Shown: positions 62,525 through 64,000 of the stretch, piece by piece | Position numbering within the stretch: the stretch's first letter is position 1 | How the letters are laid out: each line of letters starts with the position of its first letter | Assembly (NCBI GenBank): GCA_963771715.1 | Contig: CAVYUQ010000018.1 | Span: forward strand, 62,001 to 126,000 | Length of the DNA: 64,000 bases | Source: JACVRW01 sp963771715 | GTDB taxonomy: Bacteria > Actinomycetota > Thermoleophilia > Solirubrobacterales > Thermoleophilaceae | Direction: 5' to 3' | The notes under the pieces: generated by a model | What the model was told of the DNA's origin: nothing | Databases searched by the model: none | What the model saw: only the letters and a program-made list of their open reading frames with translations | Position numbers and translations under genes: made by a program

Positions 62525-64000
62525 TCAGGTGCGGGCGGATACGCGCTCCACCACGGCTCGTGCCCGCTCGGCGACCTTCTCCGGCGTGAAGCCGAAGTGG
62601 TCGTAGAGGTCGGGCTGTGGGGCTGATGCGCCAAATGTGGTCATGCCGATCGCCTCTCCATCCTCTCCCACCCAGGTGCTCCAGCCAAGGGGGGTGGCCG
62701 CCTCGACCGACACGCGGGCGCGGACAGCGGGCGGGATGACGCTGTCGCGGTAGTCCTGATCCTGCTCCGCGAAGCTGTCGAGGCAGGGCGCCGAGACCAC
62801 CCGGGTCGCGATTCCCTGCTCCTCGAGCAGCGCCGCAGCGTCCACGCAGATGTGCAGCTCGGAGCCCGTTCCGATCAGGATCAGGTCGGGCTCGTCGCCG
62901 TTCGCGTCCCGCAGCACGTAGGCGCCGCGCTGGATCGCGTCGTCCGGGATCGCGCCGCGGTCCTGGATGGGCAGGCCCTGGCGCGTGAGCACAAGCGCCG
63001 TCGGGGTCTCGGCCTGCTCGAGCGCGAAGCGCCAGCCGAGGGCCGTCTCGTTGGCGTCCCCAGGGCGCACGCAGTAGGTGTTCGGCTGCGCGCGGAGCGT
63101 CGCGAGCTGCTCCACGGGCTGGTGCGTGGGGCCGTCCTCGCCGAGGCCGATCGAGTCGTGCGTGTAGACCCAGATCGTGGGGATCTCCATCAGCGACGCG
63201 AGCCGCACCGCGCCCTTCATGTAGTCGAGGAAGTTGAAGAAGGTGGAGCCGAACGCGCGCAGGCCGTGCAGCACGAGGCCGTTCACGATCGCGCCCATGG
63301 CGTGCTCGCGCACCCCGTAGTGGACGTTGCGGCCGCTGTAGTCGTCGCGAGTCACCGAGCCGGCGTCGTCCATCAGCGTGAGCGTCGAGGGCTCGAGGTC
63401 GGCCGAGCCGCTCACGAGCTGGGGCACCTGCTTCCCCGCCCACTGGATCACCTGCTGCGAGGCCTTCCGAGTGGCGATGTTGCCGTCGTCGGGGCTGAAG
63501 ACGGGCACGTCCGAGTCCCACCCGGCGGGCAGCCGCCCCTCCATCGTGAGCTCGAGCTCGGCGGCCGCGTCCGCGTTGGCCTCGCGGAAGGAGGCAAGCC
63601 GCTTCTCCCAGTCCTCGACCAGCTCCCTACCGCGCCCCGCTGCCTCCTTGAACGGCTCGCGCGCCTCGTCGGGCACGTAGAAGTCCTTGTCCGGCCAGCC
63701 GTAGGCCTCCTTCGTGGCCTTCACCTCGTCCTCGCCCAGCGGGGAGCCGTGGGCGGAGGAGGTGTCCTGCTTGTTCGGTGAGCCGTAGCCGATGTGGGAG
63801 CGGACGATCACGAGGGACGGGCGGTCGTCCACGCCCTTCGCCTCGTCGACCGCGCGCTCCAGCGTCTCGACCGAGAGGTCCTCCTCGACGTCCTGCACGT
63901 GCCAGCCGTACGCCTCGAAGCGCTTGCCGACGTCCTCGCTGAACGACATGCTCGTCTCGCCGGCGAGCTGGATGTGGTTGTTGTCGTAGAAGACGATCAG
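62525..64000 (-). CDS. tkt: Transketolase, C-terminal two thirds (runs off the right edge)
   Basis: The 5' end lies outside the window. The frame at the edge reads LIVFYDNNHIQLAGETSMSF, part of the thiamine-diphosphate binding domain. Then come the pyrimidine-binding domain (VHYGVREHAMGAIVNGLVLHG; THDSIGLGEDGPTHQPVEQL; ANETALGWRFALEQ) and the C-terminal domain (LILIGTGSELHICVDAA). It exchanges two-carbon units in the non-oxidative pentose-phosphate pathway. First visible gene of the leftward operon tkt, tal-pgi, gnd, zwf, opcA, pgl, GH15. Confidence 0.95.
   Translation of the reverse strand: MIVFYDNNHIQLAGETSMSFSEDVGKRFEAYGWHVQDVEEDLSVETLERAVDEAKGVDDRPSLVIVRSHIGYGSPNKQDTSSAHGSPLGEDEVKATKEAYGWPDKDFYVPDEAREPFKEAAGRGRELVEDWEKRLASFREANADAAAELELTMEGRLPAGWDSDVPVFSPDDGNIATRKASQQVIQWAGKQVPQLVSGSADLEPSTLTLMDDAGSVTRDDYSGRNVHYGVREHAMGAIVNGLVLHGLRAFGSTFFNFLDYMKGAVRLASLMEIPTIWVYTHDSIGLGEDGPTHQPVEQLATLRAQPNTYCVRPGDANETALGWRFALEQAETPTALVLTRQGLPIQDRGAIPDDAIQRGAYVLRDANGDEPDLILIGTGSELHICVDAAALLEEQGIATRVVSAPCLDSFAEQDQDYRDSVIPPAVRARVSVEAATPLGWSTWVGEDGEAIGMTTFGASAPQPDLYDHFGFTPEKVAERARAVVERVSART

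Overview
The window is high-GC, densely packed bacterial DNA, most likely from an actinomycete of the Thermoleophilia/Solirubrobacterales type. The main reasons are the OpcA-containing pentose-phosphate operon, the transaldolase/glucose-6-phosphate isomerase fusion, frequent GTG/TTG starts, pervasive ATGA/GTGA/TGATG start-stop overlaps, RTX and DUF3089 secreted proteins, and a poly-HAMP hybrid kinase. That placement is inference. Many genes are split by single-base frameshifts, usually one extra G or C. These look like sequence errors from a draft or metagenome assembly rather than biology. I annotate such genes over their full span.

Layout. 1-2486: remnants of a V-type ATPase operon (subunits E, A, B), very rich in frameshifts, ending abruptly inside subunit B, where the reading frame runs into the C-terminal part of a thiolase (to 2966). 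3036-8395: an acidic repeat membrane protein, a Ser/Thr kinase and a fatty-acid/aromatic beta-oxidation cluster (acyl-CoA dehydrogenase, enoyl-CoA hydratase, two-part 3-hydroxyacyl-CoA dehydrogenase) with a thiamine-binding protein. 8392-15680: a secreted protein, a DnaC-like ATPase, a DUF2867-like protein, a GGDEF-EAL protein, a cysteine desulfurase-like enzyme and a HipBA module with three evenly spaced operators. 15925-20147: aconitase coupled to an RTX-repeat protein. 20186-27622: PHP phosphoesterase, MFS exporter, DUF3089 hydrolase, zinc ribbon, EamA transporter, D-threonine aldolase-like enzyme and sulfatase. 27606-34904: sugar-lactone oxidase, thioredoxin reductase, a flippase-like membrane protein, PAP2, a proline-rich protein, an unusual SCP2-SCP2-R2 ferritin-like fusion and an MBL-fold hydrolase.

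35054-43003 is a two-gene signalling locus: a ~1,850-residue soluble hybrid histidine kinase with eight near-identical 92-residue HAMP units and three receivers (two lacking the phosphoacceptor Asp), followed by a receiver-PAS-GAF-PP2C-HATPase regulator. The locus is bracketed by two related ~95-bp multi-palindromic elements in the same orientation. 43229-50003: enoyl-CoA hydratase, a cytochrome oxidase cluster (subunits II and I in one ORF, then ctaA and ctaB), a small carbonic-anhydrase-like protein, an ion channel and a GNAT enzyme. 50000-53611: a 1,203-residue membrane protein with five or six tandem beta-sandwich repeats. 53680-64000: one operon reading leftwards from transketolase through tal-pgi, gnd, zwf, opcA and pgl to a GH15 glycosidase, i.e. 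the complete supply of pentose phosphates and NADPH.

The best candidates for something new are the poly-HAMP/PP2C locus with its flanking palindromes, the SCP2-R2 fusion, the multi-pass repeat protein and the single-ORF CoxII-CoxI. I saw no tRNA or rRNA genes, insertion sequences or CRISPR arrays, and no gene-free stretch above 300 bases.
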